64,000 nucleotides of DNA. Origin: a bacterium (lineage in GTDB: Bacteria; Planctomycetota; Planctomycetia; Pirellulales; Pirellulaceae). This document shows, piece by piece, positions 53,421 to 62,775 of this stretch. Each line of letters begins with the position of its first letter. Positions within the stretch are counted from its first letter, which is position 1. The stretch covers positions 310,001-374,000 of the forward strand of contig WGNR01000020.1 of NCBI GenBank assembly GCA_016124445.1, given 5' to 3'. A program made the translations under genes and the position numbers. The notes under the pieces are model-generated. The model saw only the letters and a list, made by a program, of their open reading frames with translations. It searched no databases and was not told where the DNA came from.

Positions 53421-54173
53421 ATGACTGATTCCGCTGACACACAACCTGAGGTCCATTTCTCGACGAACAACGAGGACTTGCTCGAATACAAAGAGTTGAG
53501 CCGCTTGGCGATTATCGCGATGGTGTTGGGGATCTTTTCCATTCTTTCCCTCTTCACGGCTGTCCTGTTGCCGGTTCCGGTTGTGGCGATTGTGCTCGGC
53601 CTGGTTGCCTACTATCAGATCGACAAGTCAGAAGTCTTGACCGGTAAAGGGATGGCCCTGACCGGTATTGGTCTTGCAGCGGTCTGGTTGGGATTAAGCC
53701 TGACCCAGGCAATCGTCAGCGATCGCATGTTGAGCAGCGAGTCGCAGGAAATGGCGGAAAGCTGGCTGAAGGTATTCGCCGAGCACAAGATCGAAGAAGC
53801 CTACCAGCTAAGCCTCCCTCCTCAAGCTCGACAGTCCGAGGATGTTTCGCTGCTAGAGTACTACGCTAAGAACCAGGACGCGAACGAACAACTTGAGATG
53901 TTCAAGCAAAACCCTGCCGTCGATGCATTCGTCAAATGGGAAGGTGGACCGCTAGAGGTTCATTTCGTCCGCACGCTCAGCACCGACCAAGCTGACGGTG
54001 AGGATTACTGCTCGCAGTCGTTTCAGATTGTCGACAAAGATTCCGGCAAGCCGCTTTGGGACATGGACGTCACCATGAAGCGTATCTTGGGCTATGGCGA
54101 GATCACCAACGAATACTTCTGGCAAGGTCAATCGATCAATCTGGTCAAGACTTACCCGGCGCCGAAAAAGTAA
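53421..54173 (+). CDS. DUF4190-like membrane protein
   Basis: 250 residues. Residues 30-105 contain two hydrophobic segments with LAIIAMVLGIFSIL and PVPVVAIVLGLVAYYQI, then GKGMALTGIGLAAVWLGLS, typical of DUF4190. The C-terminal 140 residues are soluble (SWLKVFAEHKIEEAYQLS, PLEVHFVRTLSTDQ). It is 57 bases after the CvpA-like gene and last of the co-directional run that starts at hisF. Convergent with the sugar isomerase gene at 54203. Function unknown. Confidence 0.75.
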   Translation: MTDSADTQPEVHFSTNNEDLLEYKELSRLAIIAMVLGIFSILSLFTAVLLPVPVVAIVLGLVAYYQIDKSEVLTGKGMALTGIGLAAVWLGLSLTQAIVSDRMLSSESQEMAESWLKVFAEHKIEEAYQLSLPPQARQSEDVSLLEYYAKNQDANEQLEMFKQNPAVDAFVKWEGGPLEVHFVRTLSTDQADGEDYCSQSFQIVDKDSGKPLWDMDVTMKRILGYGEITNEYFWQGQSINLVKTYPAPKK

Positions 54174-54202
54174 GCGTCGCCAAGCTTCTATTGGTAAGCC
54201 TT

Positions 54203-55159
54203 CTAGGCGGTTGCCTCTTGAACGACCGCCTTCATTTTGTCGAGTCCCTCTTTGGCAACTTCCAGGGGATCTCGCTTCCAGTAAGAAGCATTGAACAGCT
54301 CCAGCGAAAACACACCGGCAAAGTCGTTGCTCACCAGCGTCTGAATCATCGATTTCAGCGGCGCGATGCCGTCGCCGGGGAAGACCCGATAGCTATCGTT
54401 GATTTGATCGCGCGGCGGATCGGCTGGATAGTCGTTCATGTGGAACACCGGGATCACATGGCCGCTGACTTCACGCAGCGAATTGAAACTCGAGCCACCT
54501 TTGTAGATGTGAAACACGTCGGGCATCATGCAAGCGTTAGGATGGTCTGCCTCGGCGACGACCATGGCCACCTCACCCACGCGGCTTAGATTGACCGAGA
54601 AGCCCCACAGTTCCAATTCCGGCACAATGCCCGTTTCGTCACCGACTTCCAAAAGGGCGTGATACCGCTTGGCGATTTCCAGCAGATCGATCTTGTCGCC
54701 TTTGGTGGCCCCGGCCGGAGGTGCGGCCATTCGGGTTCCGCCGATTTGAACCAGCATGTCCATTTCACGTTTGGCTTGTTCCAAGCCAGCTTTTCGCTTT
54801 TCAGGGTCGTCGACGATCCAGTTGGCGAAGCCGATCGCGCTTTCGACCTTCAGACCGTAATCAGCAATCCGCTTGCCCAGGTCGTGCAGGCTTTTGCCGG
54901 AATCTTTGTAGTCTTGAATCTTCGAGATCCATGGCTCGATGCCCTGATAGCCCGCTTTGGCGGCGATGTCGACTTCTTGATCGATCGGAAGCTTCTGCCC
55001 GCGGATGGTGCTTGTATTCAGGCAGAAACGGATCGCGTTGGCTTTCCTATCGGAGTCGGCGTATGCGGTGCTGGGGCTCGCCAATCCGCTGGCAAGCGAC
55101 GCCAAAGCGGCTCCGCCAGTCCAAGAAAGCATCTGACGGCGATCAAGAAGTTGGTTCAT
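54203..55159 (-). CDS. Tat-exported sugar phosphate isomerase/epimerase-like protein
   Basis: 318 residues from ATG 55159, with AGAGGA upstream. Tat signal LLDRRQMLSWTGGAALASLASGL (Arg-Arg near residue 7). The mature TIM barrel has NTSTIRGQ, GYQGIEPWI, PELELWGFS, MMPDVFHIYKGGS, PVFHMNDYPA and GVFSLELFN, giving the Glu/Asp/His/Glu metal ligands of the xylose-isomerase-like superfamily. It is the exported counterpart of the cytosolic protein at 21710. Substrate unknown. Confidence 0.88.
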   Translation of the reverse strand: MNQLLDRRQMLSWTGGAALASLASGLASPSTAYADSDRKANAIRFCLNTSTIRGQKLPIDQEVDIAAKAGYQGIEPWISKIQDYKDSGKSLHDLGKRIADYGLKVESAIGFANWIVDDPEKRKAGLEQAKREMDMLVQIGGTRMAAPPAGATKGDKIDLLEIAKRYHALLEVGDETGIVPELELWGFSVNLSRVGEVAMVVAEADHPNACMMPDVFHIYKGGSSFNSLREVSGHVIPVFHMNDYPADPPRDQINDSYRVFPGDGIAPLKSMIQTLVSNDFAGVFSLELFNASYWKRDPLEVAKEGLDKMKAVVQEATA

Positions 55160-55373
55160 CGGTCGAATCCTCTGAGGTGGGAATACTACTGCAGGACGTT
55201 TCATTGTGGTTGAGCCGCAAGGGCCATGCAACGCCGCCAAGCGGCAATTTATCGAATGAAACCACCTTGGATGCCTTCTTTCAGGTCGGTTATGATGCTG
55301 CAGACCAATACCCCAGGAAAACTCGAGCCAACCCGGCGGCCTGGCCGCCATTTCGTAATCAGAGAGCATCAGC

Positions 55374-56222
55374 ATGTGGGAAGCATTGATCGCGGTCGTC
55401 GCCCTGACCGCCATGGAAATTGTCCTGGGCATCGACAACATCGTCTTCATCGCCATCGTTTCCGCACGATTACCCGAAGAGCAACGTCCCGCCGCCCGTA
55501 AATTGGGGCTGCTGGGGGCCCTGGTGACGCGAATTCTATTGCTGTTCACCCTCACTTGGATCATGCAGTTGGACAAGCCTTTCTTTGTCTGGAGCAGTTG
55601 GATCGGCAGCAATGAGTTTCTAGAGCATCACGAGTCATTCAATGGTGTCTCGGTGAAGGATCTGATTCTGCTGGTAGGCGGCCTGTTTCTCATCTGGCAC
55701 AGCGTGGGTGAGATCCATGAGAAACTTGACGAACAGTCAGGTCATGAAGAAGACGAAGATGGCGACGACCAGCCCGAGGTAACGCCCACGATGATGAGTA
55801 TCGTGATCAAGATCATGTTGCTCGACGTGATCTTCTCGCTCGACTCGGTCATTACGGCGGTCGGTATGGTGAAGAGCCAGTGGGCGATTTTCGGTATGGA
55901 ATTCTCCGGCATCTGGCTGATGGTCTCCGCCGTGATTCTGTCGATTATTGTCATGATCATCTTTGCCAACCCAATTTCGGAATTCGTGGAGAAGTACCCC
56001 ACGATCAAGATGCTGGCTCTCAGCTTTCTGATCCTGATTGGCGTGATGCTGGTCGCGGAAGGTGCCGGGACGCACTTCGACAAGGGTTATGTCTACTTCG
56101 CGATGGTATTTGCTCTGATCGTTGAGTTCCTCAACATGCGAATGCGGATCAAAAGCCCCAGAGGAGAGGAACTCAGGCGGAATCGGCGGAAAAAGACAGC
56201 CGCAGCTGGCGAAAGCGCCTAA
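55374..56222 (+). CDS. TerC-family membrane protein
   Basis: 282 residues, starting MWEALIAVVALTAMEIVLGIDNIVFIAI. The family metal-site motifs are visible: EIVLGIDNIVF, and VIFSLDSVITAVGM in the second half. About seven to eight hydrophobic segments; an acidic loop GHEEDEDGDDQPE lies between. TerC proteins are implicated in manganese homeostasis and tellurite resistance; here a metal exporter role is an inference. Positive tail RGEELRRNRRKK. Confidence 0.9.
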   Translation: MWEALIAVVALTAMEIVLGIDNIVFIAIVSARLPEEQRPAARKLGLLGALVTRILLLFTLTWIMQLDKPFFVWSSWIGSNEFLEHHESFNGVSVKDLILLVGGLFLIWHSVGEIHEKLDEQSGHEEDEDGDDQPEVTPTMMSIVIKIMLLDVIFSLDSVITAVGMVKSQWAIFGMEFSGIWLMVSAVILSIIVMIIFANPISEFVEKYPTIKMLALSFLILIGVMLVAEGAGTHFDKGYVYFAMVFALIVEFLNMRMRIKSPRGEELRRNRRKKTAAAGESA

Positions 56223-56375
56223 TTCGACTCTCCCCTAAAACGAGGGGGAATGTGTAGTCAGGAAGTTCCCAGACGACTTGGACCTCGCTGGGGCGATACG
56301 GTACAATAGGCAGACGCACGTATCAGCCGTGCTCCCGCCTTGAACTATCCCCTACCTATCCCCAGCGAAACTGAT

Positions 56376-59291
56376 ATGCGGATCTTCCCGTTATCACTGG
56401 CCGTGGTTGCGGCTTTGTGTTTCGTCGACTTTGCAGACGCCGAGACCGAATTCTCGCCACAGCATATCGAATTCTTTGAGAAATCGGTGCGTCCGGTGCT
56501 CGTCAAACGATGCGTCGGCTGTCACGGTTCGGAAAAGCAGGAAGCCGGTTTGCGCCTCGATGCCCGCTCGGCTGTGCTCAAAGGATCCGACTCCGGCGAG
56601 GTCGTTATCTCTGGCAAGCCGGAAGAGAGCGATCTGGTCCATGCCATCAAATACGAAACGAGCGAAATGCCCCCGACCGAGCAATTACCCCCGGCGGAGA
56701 TTGCTGCGATCGAGAAGTGGGTGAAGCTCGGCCTGCCGTGGCCGGAAGAAGCGGTGCCTGTCGCGCCGCTTTCCTTCGACCAGCGTCTGACCAACGACCA
56801 GCTGCACCACTGGTCCTACCAGCCGATCCAGGATCCGGCTCCTCCGGCAGTTGATGGTGGCTGGGCTCAGAACGAGATCGATCATTTCGTTCAGCGGCGG
56901 TTAGAAGATTCTGGGTTGTCGCCTTCCGAGAAGGCCAGTCGGCACACACTTATTCGTCGAGCGACTTTTGATCTCACCGGTCTTCCACCAACGCCTCAGG
57001 AAGTGGAAGCGTTTGAAAAGGACCAAAGCCCCAACGCATTCGAGAAAGTGATCGATCGTTTGTTGGCTTCGCCCCAATATGGCGTGAAGTGGGGACGAAA
57101 CTGGTTGGACGTAGCTCGCTACTCCGACACGCGCGGCTATTTGAACGATGGACAGGATCGTCGCTTTCCTTATGCTCACGCCTATCGAGACTACGTCATC
57201 GACTCGTTCAATCAAGATACGCCTTACAACGAGTTCATTAAAGAACAACTGGCAGCCGACTTCTTCGCCCAAGAAGGGGACCGCCGTTTGGCAGGGCTCG
57301 GGTTGATTCGCATTGGTCGGCAGTTCCTCAAACATCAAGACACGATTGACGATCGAATCGACGTCGTAACTCGCGGCATTCTGGGTCTGACGGTTTCTTG
57401 TGCCCGCTGCCATGACCACAAGTACGATGCCATCAATATGGCCGACTATTACGGGCTGTACGGTGTGTTCGATCAGATCGACGAGACAATGCCGTTGGTC
57501 GGTCCGATCGATTCCGATCCGCAGTATCCTGAATTCAAAAAGAAGTACGACGAACTGCAGAAGACACTCGACGATCACGACGCCGGCGTGAAAACGGCCG
57601 TGCGTACGCAGGCAGCAACCAACTTTTTCGACCTGGCGGTTCGGGCCGTCTCGAAGAAGCAAGACGTCGAGATCGACAAGTTCGAGCAGTGCAAGCTCGA
57701 CCTTAAGAAAGTTCGTCCTCACCTGGTCAATAAGTGGAAGCAGTTTGCGGACCGAACCTGGAAACCGGACCATCTGATCTGGGGCCCACTCGCGAAGGCC
57801 CGAGAATTGGGCGACGAAGCCTATGCCCAGCAAGCGGAAGAGTTGCTCAAGCAGTGGAGTGCCGAGGACAGCAAGCTGAACAATGCTGTTCGTAAAGCGA
57901 TCTCGACCCAACAGCCCAAGACCGTCCAAGCATTAGTAAGCGTGTACGATCAACTGTTTCAGCCGATCGGCAAAGCGTATCGCGAAGCGGGTTACGACGT
58001 TAAATGCGTGGAGCAATTTAAAGGGCCCGAAGGCGAAATCGCCAAGGTCTTGCTGGGACGCTTCTCGCCGCTGGTGGTCGACGATAATGACGTTGCCCGC
58101 TCGATATTCACGAGCGAACGCAATACTCGCAAGAAGATGGAAGGAAAGATTCGGGCTCACGAAATCGACGCTGCCGGTTCGCCGCCGCGAGCCATGGCGG
58201 TTAAAGACCGAGATCGATTTCATGATCCCGTCATCTACCTTCGCGGCGACCCAGGTCGTCGGGGCGATCAGGTCAAGCGTCAGTTCCTGCGCGTGCTGAA
58301 CGAGCCTGAGGCATCGTCTTATTCCAACGGCAGCGGCCGGCTGGAATTGGCTCGAGACATTGTCGCCAACGATAACCCGCTGACGCGCCGTGTGATTGCG
58401 AATCGCGTTTGGATGGGGCACTTCGATCAGCCGCTGGTTTTGACCCCAGGCGATTTTGGGATTCGGAGCGATCCTCCCACGCATCCGCTTTTGCTGGATC
58501 ACCTTGCCAGCTACTTGAGCAAGAACGATTGGTCGCTCAAAAAGCTGCACAAGCACATCATGCTTTCGGCGACTTATCAGCAATCGAGCGAAGATCGAAC
58601 CGATGCTCGGGCCAAAGATCCCGAGAACCGGCTGCTGTGGAAAATGAATCGCCGCCGCTTAACTTTCGAGGAAATTCGAGACGGCATCCTGGAGATCAGC
58701 GGCAAGCTCGATACCAAGCTAGGCGGCCGGGCCGTCAAGATTCTGCAAGATCCTTACCCGCCGCGGCGAACCGTATATGGGTTTGTCGATCGCCAGGACC
58801 TGCCGAACTTGTATCGCGTCTTCGACTTCCCCAGTCCCGATGCGACCAGTCCGCAGCGATCGAAGACCAGTGTTCCGCAACAGGCTCTGTACTTGCTGAA
58901 TAACGATTTCGTGCAACGGCAAGCCCAGTTGTTGACCGAAGAGTGGGAGAATGATCCAAGAATTAAAGATCAGGAAAAGCTCTCGCGACTATTCCAAGCC
59001 ATCCTGCAAAGAGATCCCAAGCCGGAAGAAGTGAACGCCTTCCTCGGCTATGTCGATCGATCGCTGGAAAGTGTCGACGAGCGAACCTGGATGGCCTACA
59101 ACCGCCTGCTCAACCGGGCCCACGATCAAGTCTGGCAGCTCCGATTTCATCGGCTGCCTGAGCAGAAGGAGCGTACGGCGTTACACGCCGCGCTTCGTCC
59201 TGTGATGAAGAAATGGAGCGACGACTGGACCGCTTGGGACAGCGTTGCCCAAGTCCTGTTGGTTTCCAACGAATTCATGTTTGTCGACTAA
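56376..59291 (+). CDS. PSD1-type protein with cytochrome, DUF1549 and DUF1553 domains
   Basis: 971 residues from ATG 56376 (the in-frame TTG at 56340 is less likely). Signal peptide to about residue 22. PSCyt1-type heme motif CVGCH (46-50), then DUF1549 (RRLEDSGLSPSEKASRHTLIRRATFDLTGLPPTPQEV and following), a second CARCH motif (342-346) and the C-terminal DUF1553 (RVWMGHFDQPLVLTPGDFGIRSDPPTHP, PQRSKTSVPQQALYLLNN). It is paired with the DUF1501 gene 47 bases downstream, the classic planctomycete arrangement. Thought to be periplasmic; the reaction is unknown, possibly polysaccharide-related. Confidence 0.95.
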   Translation: MRIFPLSLAVVAALCFVDFADAETEFSPQHIEFFEKSVRPVLVKRCVGCHGSEKQEAGLRLDARSAVLKGSDSGEVVISGKPEESDLVHAIKYETSEMPPTEQLPPAEIAAIEKWVKLGLPWPEEAVPVAPLSFDQRLTNDQLHHWSYQPIQDPAPPAVDGGWAQNEIDHFVQRRLEDSGLSPSEKASRHTLIRRATFDLTGLPPTPQEVEAFEKDQSPNAFEKVIDRLLASPQYGVKWGRNWLDVARYSDTRGYLNDGQDRRFPYAHAYRDYVIDSFNQDTPYNEFIKEQLAADFFAQEGDRRLAGLGLIRIGRQFLKHQDTIDDRIDVVTRGILGLTVSCARCHDHKYDAINMADYYGLYGVFDQIDETMPLVGPIDSDPQYPEFKKKYDELQKTLDDHDAGVKTAVRTQAATNFFDLAVRAVSKKQDVEIDKFEQCKLDLKKVRPHLVNKWKQFADRTWKPDHLIWGPLAKARELGDEAYAQQAEELLKQWSAEDSKLNNAVRKAISTQQPKTVQALVSVYDQLFQPIGKAYREAGYDVKCVEQFKGPEGEIAKVLLGRFSPLVVDDNDVARSIFTSERNTRKKMEGKIRAHEIDAAGSPPRAMAVKDRDRFHDPVIYLRGDPGRRGDQVKRQFLRVLNEPEASSYSNGSGRLELARDIVANDNPLTRRVIANRVWMGHFDQPLVLTPGDFGIRSDPPTHPLLLDHLASYLSKNDWSLKKLHKHIMLSATYQQSSEDRTDARAKDPENRLLWKMNRRRLTFEEIRDGILEISGKLDTKLGGRAVKILQDPYPPRRTVYGFVDRQDLPNLYRVFDFPSPDATSPQRSKTSVPQQALYLLNNDFVQRQAQLLTEEWENDPRIKDQEKLSRLFQAILQRDPKPEEVNAFLGYVDRSLESVDERTWMAYNRLLNRAHDQVWQLRFHRLPEQKERTALHAALRPVMKKWSDDWTAWDSVAQVLLVSNEFMFVD

Positions 59292-59338
59292 GACGCCCTG
59301 CGCTTTGTGAACTTTGAACCTTTGACCTGGTTAATCCC

Positions 59339-60808
59339 ATGAACAGCCAATACTCGCATCGACCTGAAGCTTGCTTGAATCGTCGCGAATTGCTCACGCG
59401 AATGGGGACCGGTCTGGGCATGTTGGGCCTGGCGGGCCTTCTCGGAGACGAAAAACTGCTGGCGGACGACACCCAATCAGCGGCTCAGGCATCTTCGTAT
59501 CAGAATCCGCTCGCACCTAAGGCTCCGCACTTTGCGGCCAAAGCGAAGCATGTGATTCACTTGTTCATGAATGGCGGTCCGTCGCACGTCGATACGTTCG
59601 ACCCGAAACCGCTGTTGGCCAAGTTCCATGGCAAGCCGCTTCCTGGTGGCGAGAACCTCCGTACGGAACGCAAGACCGGGGCCGCGTTCGCTTCGCCATT
59701 CAAGTTCCAGAAGTACGGCGAAAGTGGGATCGAAGTCAGCGAACTGTTCCAGCACACCGCCCAGCATATCGACGACATCGCCGTCATTCGCTCGATGCAG
59801 GCCGAAGTTCCGAACCACGAGCCGTCGCTCGGCTTAATGAATTGCGGTGCCTCGGTGGCGGTTCGTCCGGCGTTTGGCAGTTGGCTTACCTACGGCATGG
59901 GAACGGACAATCAGAACCTGCCTGGTTACATTGTGATGTGCCCTAAGGGTTATCCGACTAAGCAAACTCAGAACTGGCAGTCGGCCTTCTTGCCAGGCGT
60001 GTACCAGGGAACCTATGTCGATACCCGTTACACCGAAGTCGAGAAGCTGATCGAGAACGTCAAGAACTCGCGTCTGCCACTCGACGAGCAGCGAGCCCAG
60101 GTCGATCTTTTGCAAAAGATGAATGCGATGCATCGCGACCAGCGCGGATTCGATCCGGCCCTGGAAGCCCAGGTGAATTCGTTCGAGTTGGCCTATCGCA
60201 TGCAGATGGAAGCCTCAGACGCGTTCGACGTTACCAAGGAACCCAAGAACGTGCTGGATGCTTACGGCAGTGGTATCCAGGCTCGCCAGATCCTGATTGC
60301 TCGTCGTTTGGTCGAACGAGGCGTTCGCTTCGTCCAGGTCTTCCATGGTGCTGGCCAGCCTTGGGACAGCCACGACGACCTGGAAGCCCGCCATCGTGCA
60401 TTGGCCGGCGAATGCGACCGAGCGATCGGTGCGTTGATTGCCGATCTGAAGCGGCTGGGGCTGTTCGAGGAAACGCTCATCCTATGGGGTGGCGAGTTCG
60501 GCCGGACGCCTACGGTTGAATTGCCCAAGCCAGGATCGAATGCCGGTAAGATTAACGGCCGCGATCACAATCATTACGGCTTTACCTGTTGGCTGGCCGG
60601 AGGCGGGATCAAAGGAGGCCAGGTTTACGGCTCGACCGACGAAACCGGCTTTAAGGCGGCAGAGAACCCGGTGCAGGTCCACGATCTGCACGCCACCATG
60701 CTGCACGCGCTCGGCTTCGATCATAAGAAGCTGACCTACCGCTACGCTGGCCGCGACTACCGCCTGACCGATGTTCACGGCAACGTCGTCCACGAGTTGC
60801 TCTCATAA
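59339..60808 (+). CDS. DUF1501 exported protein (PSD1 partner)
   Basis: 489 residues. Tat signal CLNRRELLTRMGTGLGMLGL (Arg15-Arg16). DUF1501 features: VIHLFMNGGPSHVDTFDPKPLL, IAVIRSMQAEVPNHEPSL, TLILWGGEFGRTPTVE, GRDHNHYGFTCWLAGGGIKGG and HDLHATMLHALGFD. It follows the PSD1 gene by 47 bases, same strand, and they are probably cotranscribed. It differs from the solitary DUF1501 at 9644 in several loops. Exported, substrate unknown. Confidence 0.95.
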   Translation: MNSQYSHRPEACLNRRELLTRMGTGLGMLGLAGLLGDEKLLADDTQSAAQASSYQNPLAPKAPHFAAKAKHVIHLFMNGGPSHVDTFDPKPLLAKFHGKPLPGGENLRTERKTGAAFASPFKFQKYGESGIEVSELFQHTAQHIDDIAVIRSMQAEVPNHEPSLGLMNCGASVAVRPAFGSWLTYGMGTDNQNLPGYIVMCPKGYPTKQTQNWQSAFLPGVYQGTYVDTRYTEVEKLIENVKNSRLPLDEQRAQVDLLQKMNAMHRDQRGFDPALEAQVNSFELAYRMQMEASDAFDVTKEPKNVLDAYGSGIQARQILIARRLVERGVRFVQVFHGAGQPWDSHDDLEARHRALAGECDRAIGALIADLKRLGLFEETLILWGGEFGRTPTVELPKPGSNAGKINGRDHNHYGFTCWLAGGGIKGGQVYGSTDETGFKAAENPVQVHDLHATMLHALGFDHKKLTYRYAGRDYRLTDVHGNVVHELLS

Positions 60809-61028
60809 TCGGAATCTGTCCGGAAAAGCAGGGTGCGAGCAGCGAAGCGAATCGCATCCAATGGGGTGGCCAAGCTATCAAGATGGTGCAATGCGTTCGG
60901 CTTCGCCTCACTTCTCACACTCTACCAGAACGCCGGTAAAGTTCGGGTTGCCTTCTTTCCTGCGAACCGGTTTGCTGAGTTGGTGTCCTTCATGGATTCA
61001 TGGATTTCCCATTTCACGGAACGACCCA

Positions 61029-61301
61029 ATGCGCCAGTGTGAACTTTGCGGTGACGAGGCTTTCAACGAGCATCACCTGATCCCGCGGCATTGCCATCGT
61101 AAGTCTTGGTTCAAGAAGCGGCATTCCAAGGAAATGATGCAGCAGACGATCGATGTTTGCGCGATGTGCCACCGGATGATCCATAATCTGGTGCCCGACG
61201 AAAAGGAACTTGGTCGTCATTACAACACGATCGAGTTGTTGGTGGCCCATCCTGAAATCGAGAACTACCTGGCCTGGAAACGGAAGCGAGTCCGGGCCTA
61301 G
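61029..61301 (+). CDS. Small HNH-like protein
   Basis: 90 residues from ATG 61029. Two Cys pairs, CELC near the start and CAMCH at about residue 37, bracket an EHHLIPRHCH segment: the layout of a zinc-stabilised HNH fold. Whether it is an active nuclease is uncertain because the second His and Asn of the motif are not clear (CHRMIHNLV). Similar small proteins are annotated as HNH in planctomycetes and other bacteria. About 220 bases separate it from the DUF1501 gene. No partner methylase or phage gene is nearby. Confidence 0.7.
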   Translation: MRQCELCGDEAFNEHHLIPRHCHRKSWFKKRHSKEMMQQTIDVCAMCHRMIHNLVPDEKELGRHYNTIELLVAHPEIENYLAWKRKRVRA

Positions 61302-61350
61302 GGTCTGCGGCTACGCAAGCGTTCCTCCTCCCGCTTGGCGCATTAAAAAA

Positions 61351-61375
61351 CGGGTTCACATCAAATGTGAACCCG
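61351..61375 (-). terminator. Terminator of the TlpA-like gene
   Basis: Perfect 11-bp stem 61351-61361/61365-61375 with a 3-base loop; on the minus strand six T follow. It also lies 49 bases past the convergent HNH-like stop. Confidence 0.92.
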
Positions 61376-61403
61376 TCGAAGATTAACCGCTAAAGGCTGA
61401 CGG

Positions 61404-62549
61404 TCAATTCTCGGTTTCGTCTTCCGCCTGAGGGGCTTCCACGTCGGGGAACGCTTCGGCCAGCAGTTTCGGAAGTGCTTCGCCACGGGCGTCGGTCGAA
61501 ATCACCAACCCATCTTTGCCGACAAAGATCATCTTCGGAATGCCAGTGATCCCGTAGTAGAGAGCGTTCTCGTCCGATTTTTCATCGCCGGTAACGTTGC
61601 TGACAATGGTCCAGGGAATCTCACGCTCGGCGATGAAGGTGTCGAGATCTTCTTTCGAGCGATCCAGGCTGATGCCAACAATCTCGAAGCCGTGTGGGTG
61701 ATAGGCCTTGTACATCTTTTTCATCTGTGGAAATTCCGCGACGCAAGGATGGCACCAGGTAGCCCAGAAATCGACCAGGACAACTTTACCGCGGTAACTT
61801 TGCCAGTCGAGCTTCGTTCCGTCAAGTTTCTTCCCCACGACCCGCATCGGGTTGCCTTGAAGGTTGATCATCCGCGAGAACCCTTTCAGGTCGTCGGAGA
61901 TCTTCTTCAGGTCGCCGTCGTCTGACTTGGCGAAATGGCTCGACAGGCTATCGGCAATATCGGCCGCTTGTTGCGGATCGTTGAGCATCTCTAGATTTCT
62001 TGCGAGCGTCATCGCCAAGCGTCCGGCGGTGGCGTCGGCTGGCATCTGTTCGATTTCCTGGCACTTTTTCCGGATGATCGCCATCCGCTCGCCTGGCTCC
62101 AGGCTTCGCACCATGTTCATTTCAAGCACTAGCAATGCATCGGTGGCTTCGGTTGCCACGGCTGGGTCTTTGTGCTGTGAATAGGTTTTCAGATCTTCTT
62201 TCAACAGGTCGATGCTATCTTCCTGACCCATGTTGGCCAAGGCAGAGCGAAGGCTGAATCGCATCCAGATCATCTTCCGCTTCAGTTCCGTTTCCGAGGG
62301 AAGCTCCCAGACGACATCCATCATCTCGAGCCCCTTGGTCAGGCGTTCATTCACCGGCAGCGGATTAGCTTGATCACGCAGCAAGGTTTCGATCTCAGCC
62401 AGGCCTGCTTCGGCGGTTTTTGGTTTGAATTGGCTCGAGTCGACTTTGTCGATCGCTTTATCATCTTCGGCTTGGATCGGCAACGGGCTAACTGCCAAAG
62501 TTGCCAAGAGCAAAAAAGCCATTGTGAAACACTTACACCAGCTATTCAT
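61404..62549 (-). CDS. TlpA-like thioredoxin-domain exported protein
   Basis: 381 residues. Signal peptide to about residue 27 (AVSPLPIQA). A long helical N-terminal region (30-225) precedes a thioredoxin domain with LVDFWATWCHPC (Cys266, Cys269), HPHGFEIVGISLD and the cis-Pro GITGIPKMIFVG. The CHPC site suggests a periplasmic disulfide reductase as in TlpA or ResA. The helical part is unlike a standard TlpA and may be a partner-binding platform. Starts MNSWCKCF at 62549. Own terminator. Confidence 0.85.
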   Translation of the reverse strand: MNSWCKCFTMAFLLLATLAVSPLPIQAEDDKAIDKVDSSQFKPKTAEAGLAEIETLLRDQANPLPVNERLTKGLEMMDVVWELPSETELKRKMIWMRFSLRSALANMGQEDSIDLLKEDLKTYSQHKDPAVATEATDALLVLEMNMVRSLEPGERMAIIRKKCQEIEQMPADATAGRLAMTLARNLEMLNDPQQAADIADSLSSHFAKSDDGDLKKISDDLKGFSRMINLQGNPMRVVGKKLDGTKLDWQSYRGKVVLVDFWATWCHPCVAEFPQMKKMYKAYHPHGFEIVGISLDRSKEDLDTFIAEREIPWTIVSNVTGDEKSDENALYYGITGIPKMIFVGKDGLVISTDARGEALPKLLAEAFPDVEAPQAEDETEN

Positions 62550-62707
62550 TCATTTCTCCTCGCCTGTGCCATAGATTGAGGGCCCATGGTTGGTAGAGGA
62601 CCCGACACGTTTCATTCTAGGTCGTCGTTGGGGCCCGCCCATTTTCATATGCTGCCTTCGAGATTATCAATTTGTTGCACGCGGCCTAATTCAGGTGGCA
62701 AAAAAGA

Positions 62708-62735
62708 ACATCCCACCGCAAGCGATGGGATGTTT
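62708..62735 (-). terminator. Terminator of the GH57-like gene
   Basis: AACATCCCA (62708-62716) pairs with TGGGATGTT (62727-62735); the stem continues inward with one mismatch. On the minus strand CTTTTTT follows. It lies about 40 bases past the stop at 62776. Confidence 0.85.
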
Positions 62736-62775
62736 TGCATTGAAACTGTTTTTTTGCCTTGAATCTTGAAACCGC

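Noticed and set aside
56901-57929. 342-residue minus-strand frame opposite the PSD1 gene
   Set aside because: Antisense to heme and DUF1549 domains; no independent support.
61029-61301. HNH-like gene as part of a defence or mobile island
   Set aside because: No integrase, methylase, toxin or phage genes around it, and base composition matches its neighbours.
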